A DNA stretch of 64,000 bases from Diphasiastrum complanatum (lineage: Eukaryota > Streptophyta > Lycopodiopsida > Lycopodiales > Lycopodiaceae). A program made the position numbers and the translations under genes. The notes beneath the pieces were generated by a model. It saw only the letters and a program-made list of their open reading frames with translations. It was not told where the DNA came from and did no database searches. Of the stretch, positions 59,590 through 64,000 are shown one piece after another. Numbering within the stretch: the first letter of the stretch is position 1; each line of letters starts with the position of its first letter. The DNA lies in NCBI GenBank assembly GCA_029204225.1, contig CM055102.1, positions 45,387,484 to 45,451,483 on the forward strand, in the 5' to 3' direction.

Positions 59590-61282
59590 AGAATAGAATA
59601 GAATATATTAATGTCTACAGAGTGCCCTTGGGCACACAAGACAAAGAAAAAGTACATCAGAGAGGAGCATTGTCAATGTCAGACTTATTTCTATCAGCTA
59701 AAAACATAGAATAAAACAGTAATAAACCGAAAATAAAACCAAAGCTTAACCTCCAGCTATGGTGAGGGTACAAGAGCAGTAGCTTAACCATCAGCTACGC
59801 AGAAGAATAAAACTTACTAACTGAGAGAGAAAAACTGTGTGATCTGGCGTGAGGCACATGGTGGCCTTTAGTGGCGAACTCTGGATTTGGATGGCCGAGG
59901 AAGACGCTGGAGCTTCGGTCTTATTTCTATCAGCTAAAAACATAGAAATAAACCGGAAATAAAACCAAAGCTTAACCTCCATCTATGGTGAGGGTACAAG
60001 CGCAGTAGCTTAACCACCAGCTACGCGGAGGAATAAAACTTACTAACTGAGAGACAAAAACTATGTGATCTGGCGTGAGGCACATGGTGGCCTCTGGTGG
60101 CGAACTCTGGATCTGGATGGTCGAGGAAGACGCTGTAGCTTCGTCGTCGAGCTGGAATGTCAATCTCACTGTCCGAAGTATCATCCCTAACCCTTTTCTG
60201 AAAGAAAAGTATAATAGGTGGCCGGTTGTGGTCAACATCCTGATCATCCGACAGAAGAGAACATCTCAAAGAGAACATCTCTCGTAATAGCAAACCAACA
60301 CATCTCGCATCTAGATAGGCAAAGAAGGAACCAAGTGTGAGTGGAACCAAGTGGTATCTGCCTCTGATCTCATAGTAAGCTGGACATCTGAAAATAAAGT
60401 GAAACTCATCCTCAACCTCCTGTAGTGTACAACATTGACAGATTTGTAAGGGTCATGGCATGTCTGTGTATCTGCCTGTCTCAATAGCGAGCTGATGAGA
60501 AGAGACCTGAAGCTAACCAATGTGGTAGTGCAGGCCAAAAGACAGCGCCTGAGAGAGATAACTCGATCTGATGGGAAGCCCTGAAGCATCAAGGTGAAGA
60601 AAGTGAATGTGATAGAACTGAAGCTTAACCCATGATGGATCCAAGTGAGACCAAACAGTGTGTATGTATGCTCTGTAGATCTGTCGGCGAATGAACGCAT
60701 GTGTCCCATTTGGGAGGTCAGACATAGATAATCCCCAACTATGTAGAAAGTCCGAAGCATACTGAAACCTGCCTGACCAAAGTGTGAGAAGATGTAAAAG
60801 CCGCTACCACACGTATCTGGAGACTTTGTGAATGAATGTGATGATCTTGAAAATAGCCTCTACAATCAGTCAGGAGAAGCAAACTCCGCCAAAATAATCT
60901 CATGAGGAACTGACTACTTGGCCCAAATTATCCGGCTAAGCATGTGAATCTGCAAATGCAAGATATCACTCCAAGTGTCTCTAGATAAGCCTGGACACCA
61001 TGTCTCTGCTGAATACAGTGCAACTGGAGAAACAGTCGAAGAGAAAAGGTGCCAGCGTGTATCAGGGTCATGCACGTGATAAGTAGAGGAAAACCACTCC
61101 AGAGCGCCCCTTGCGGAGCCTAGCCAATGCAGCTGGTCTAAAAGAAAGCAATGGACCAGAGACAAGAACACCCAGGTATGTGTAAGACGCCACTATCTCT
61201 AGAAGTTGTCCATCATAATAGAACATAGTGTCTCTCATATGTTGTCTGTTGGTGTTAAACACCATAACCTTAATCTTACCAA
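59590..61282 (-). mobile_element. LINE 3' half, minus strand
   Basis: On the minus strand from 61289: NIGKIKVMVFNT, DGQLLEIVASYTYLGVLVSG, AALARLRKG (end of RT palm), then YSAETWCPGLSRDTWSDI and LQIHMLSRIIWAK, a C-terminal region with frameshifts (60760-60311), a tandemly duplicated last part and a 3' UTR with GTGCCCAAGGGCAC hairpin (about 59631), GACATTAATATATTC and a short CT tail at about 59590. The RT catalytic part is missing; the 5' end abuts an LTR fragment at 61283. Confidence 0.85.
59684..60145. repeat. tandem duplication, period 236 bp
   Basis: CTTATTTCTATCAGCTAAAA starts at 59684 and again at 59920. Both copies run through GGTGAGGGTACAAG and GATCTGGCGTGAGGCACATG to GACGCTG(G/T)AGCTTCG. 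A few substitutions and a short indel separate them. It lies in the C-terminal/3' UTR part of the minus-strand LINE. Confidence 0.92.
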
Positions 61283-61622
61283 TGTTCAAGATACGAACAA
61301 GACCACAATTATGCTATGGCTGATCTATGAAAGCAAGACATAAGCAGGAATTAGTCTAGAAAGCAAGAAAGAGAGCTTAAAGAAACTAAAGAGGAGAGAG
61401 ATCAATATCATAGCTGAATAACAAATGACACAGATTCCCTACTTATAGCCTAAAGGAAGCTTCCAATGGCAAGGGCCCAACTGGGAGGCATAATAGTGCG
61501 CCCTCCAAGAAGGCCCCCACTCTCCAGTAATATGTCCAAATGTCCAAATAATGAATAATAAGGCCCAAGGCCATCACCAACCATAAAGTCTAAGTGTCAA
61601 TAATGAATAAAAAGGGCCCATG
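61283..61622 (-). mobile_element. chromovirus LTR fragment, reverse strand
   Basis: Reverse complement of the last about 340 bases of the LTR at 58449-58872, ending ATCTTGAACA at 61283 directly against LINE sequence. The 5' about 80 bases are missing; the left part joins repeat sequence at about 61625. Confidence 0.85.
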
Positions 61623-61624
61623 AT

Positions 61625-61860
61625 GGGGAACCTGAAGATCACCCGGACTAGAGATATCCGCACCATAGGCGATCAATAATATGGAAAAACCAGCACCAAT
61701 CAACAGGTCCAAATGAAAACCAAGCTATACGTAATAACCAAGAATGCCATATATCCATAGCTGAAAATGAAGCAATAGTGTGAGCAATAGGTCCAAATGA
61801 AATCCAAGCGATACGTAATAACTAGGAATGCCAAATATCAAGAGGTAAATGTCACAAGCC
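61625..61860 (-). repeat. copies of the GGCATTCTTGGTTATTACG repeat
   Basis: 61645-61760 matches 46730-46870 (AGATATCCGCACCATAGGCG, then the ACCAGCACCAATCAAC block). A second diverged unit follows at 61775-61850 (AGGTCCAAATGAAATCCAAG, CGATACGTAATAACTAGGAA). The two units are adjacent, so it is a short tandem array here. Confidence 0.7.
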
Positions 61861-62327
61861 AGTCTCTCCAAGCTCGTGAATCCTAGAAGCCGGTGTGTAG
61901 AATGAACCTCCCAACCATAGGCACCCCCTCCTTGAGTCCTTCTACCTGCTATTCCCGTCAACTGGCACATGGCATCCACCTGTGGGTGATCAGTCCACTT
62001 GGCATGCCTGGCCCCTGTGACCTGTGAATACTGGGTGACTCATAGGGTACCACCCCCATGCCCGCCAAAGACCTGTGACACTCTTGGTCACCCCGACTAC
62101 TGGTCGGCTAGCATCTCGTCACTGACGGCTAGAGTCCTGACGGTCAAGACACACCACATCTGTGACAGCTTGTCAGGCGGCCACACCGGGTCACTGCTCG
62201 TGACGCACCGGTCCCAACTTGGGACAGATGTCCTCCTCGGTCACCGACCCTTGCCAATACTTGGCCTCAGGCCCTTTGGTAACCAGCCATGCCGAGGTCA
62301 TGATAGAGTCGTAACTGGACTCTAACA
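61861..62327 (-). mobile_element. GC-rich Ty3 3' LTR (minus strand)
   Basis: The purine tract AGAGGAGGGAAGGAT directly after the pol stop is followed on the minus strand by TGTTAGAGTCCAG at 62327. The LTR is clearly richer in GC than the rest of the window, with many GTCAC/GTGAC words. Its other end is not defined. Confidence 0.65.
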
Positions 62328-62348
62328 ATCCTTCCCTCCTCTGGCAAG

Positions 62349-64000
62349 TCATCGGTCCTCGATGACAAACTCTGGGTAAGACTTCCGCAACGCCTGTCGC
62401 GTCTCCCAGGTAGCATCTGACAACGGATGCCATTTCCAGGTTACTAGACACTCTTGAAGGAGACGATTCCGCAATCGTCTCTCCCTTAGATCTAGGATTC
62501 TTTCTGGCCCATAACCTGTGCTGTCTTTCTCCTCAAGAGACACTAGACCTTCCACCAGGCTATCGCTATCGTGCAAACATTTCTTCAGTTTGCTGACAAG
62601 GAATACTAGATGCATCTTGCATCCCACAGGTCGCTGTAGCTTATAAGCTACTTGGCTCACCTTCTTAATAATCAACCATGGTCCACAATACCTAGGAGAT
62701 AACTTGGCGCACTTTCCTGTGCATAGCACCTTCGACTTTGAAGGGACTAGTAAATACACCCAATCTCCATTCTCAAATTCCCGATAGGTATGGTTCTCAC
62801 GAGCATAACTCTCTGCCCTAGCTATAGCTTTGGACACATTATCTCGTGCCAACTCTAGCTTCTGCTGCATCTGAGCTAAAAACTCTACAGCACTAGGTAC
62901 CTTATGCGGAATCCCTATGATTGCAAGACTCAGTGGCCTGAAACCATAATTGACTCAAATGGACTCAATCCAGTGGACGCATGTCTCTTATCATTGTACG
63001 TGAACTCCAATAGCGGTAAATGCTTTACCCAGTCTGTTTGCGTACTACTCACATATGCCCTAAGCATATCTTCCAAGATCTGATTCACTCGCTCTATCTG
63101 ACCATCCGTCTGAGGATGCTTAGAGCTACTCATCCACAACTGTGTTCCCAGCTTGGCGAACACCTCAATCCAGAAATTTCCCGTAAACTTGGGATCCCTG
63201 TCAAAAACTATGGACTTCGGAAGACCATGTAACCTGACAATATTCTAAATAAACAACTCAGCCACTTGCGGAGCTGTGACCTTCTTGGTCGTTGCGATGA
63301 AATGAGCCATCTTGGAAAACTTGTCTACCACTACCATAACGGAATTGAATCCATTCTATGTCTCGGGTAGCCCAACAATAAAATCCATAGAGATGCTTTC
63401 CCACCTTCCTGTAGGTATCTCAAGTGGATGTAGCAAGCCCGGAGGACTTACTCTCTCGGCCTTGCTCACCTGACAAGCCGTGCAACGCTGGACGTACTCT
63501 CTTACATCCCACTGCAATCGTGGCCAGAAATAATGCCTTCTCAAAAGCTCACTAGTCTTATCAATACCAGGGTGCCCTGCGTAGGGACTATCATGGCATC
63601 ACGAAGTATCTTACTATGTGCGACAGGCGAGGCTGACTCTTCCGCTTGGTCGACTAACTTGCATGCATAGGCTACACACACTGACAATGTGGGTCCTTTT
63701 GCTGAGCCCTCTTGATCTCCTCCATGAGATCATTGTCAACTACAGACAAGGCTCATCTGATGCAGTACCAACGATAGTGCATCAGCGAACATTTTTCTTC
63801 CCTCTTCGGAAGCGAATTTCCAAATGAAATTCCTACATCAGCTCGGCCCACCGAGCTTGGCGGCCTTTACAAATCTGGCTGAGTGCAAAATACTTTAAAG
63901 TATAATAATTTGTGTACACATAAAACTCGGCGCCGTATAAATAATGTCTCCACACCTTGAGCGCATGTACTCACATACAGCTCTTGCTCCTGTGCGGGTA
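62349..64000 (-). mobile_element. Ty3/gypsy chromovirus pol 3' half
   Basis: On the minus strand from the window edge: RNase H (ALKVWRHYLYGAEFYVYTNY), linker DALSLVLHQMS, integrase zinc finger (CTACQVSKAERV, frame 63544-63356), core ([61 protein letters not shown], frame 63163-62930), and frame 62870-62349 with the GDWVYL linker, LSPRYCGPWLIIKKV and a chromodomain (LVTWKWHPLSDATWETR) ending in a stop. A few stops and shifts (near 63700, 63360, 63245, 62930). The element continues beyond the window. Confidence 0.9.

Overview
This is nuclear DNA of a land plant with a large, transposon-rich genome. The evidence is two plant genes with GT-AG introns, a full plant set of retroelements (Ty1/copia, Ty3/gypsy chromoviruses, Tat/Athila-like Ty3, L1-like LINEs, a tRNA-like SINE) and DNA transposon remains (CACTA, hAT), and many long (GA)n/(CT)n tracts. 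The clade cannot be fixed from the window. No bacterial-style operon, CRISPR array, rRNA or clear tRNA gene was found.

Layout. 0-5.4 kb: three long GA tracts around an unrecognised decayed coding region. 5.6-6.3 kb: end and LTR of a copia element. 8.1-10.2 kb: a small Ty3 element with both LTRs and scrambled domains. 12.6-15.4 kb: copia pol plus LTR. 15.4-17 kb: Ty3 integrase and copia gag fragments. 19.1-19.8 kb: a two-exon EG45-like (plant natriuretic peptide-like) gene with two lesions. 20-23.2 kb: decayed copia and a CACTA transposase fragment. 23.2-29 kb: a plus-strand Tat-like gag-protease element abutting a minus-strand gag-integrase element. 31.7 kb: a SINE candidate. 32.4-53.3 kb: one host gene on the minus strand. 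53.6-54.6 kb: a non-autonomous hAT element. 54.9-58.9 kb: a nearly complete chromovirus without its 5' end. 59-64 kb: Ty3 fragments, a minus-strand LINE and the 3' half of another chromovirus.

The main host gene encodes a ThrE-family (threonine/serine exporter-like) membrane protein. Seven exons can be joined with consistent splice phases to an open frame of 1,491 bases (496 residues), spread over about 20.9 kb. Two introns of about 8 kb hold most of the LINEs and Ty3/copia debris; the coding exons are clean.

The most distinctive signal is a LINE family whose copies end in a short 3' stem-loop, then an ATTAATAAAG-like box, then a (CT)n microsatellite. The stem sequence differs between copies while pairing is kept. 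This explains several of the long CT/GA tracts as LINE tails, and one tail lies just upstream of a ThrE splice acceptor. Also clear from sequence are a solo LTR with 5-bp target duplication nested in a LINE 3' UTR, and a hAT element with perfect 8-bp target duplication.
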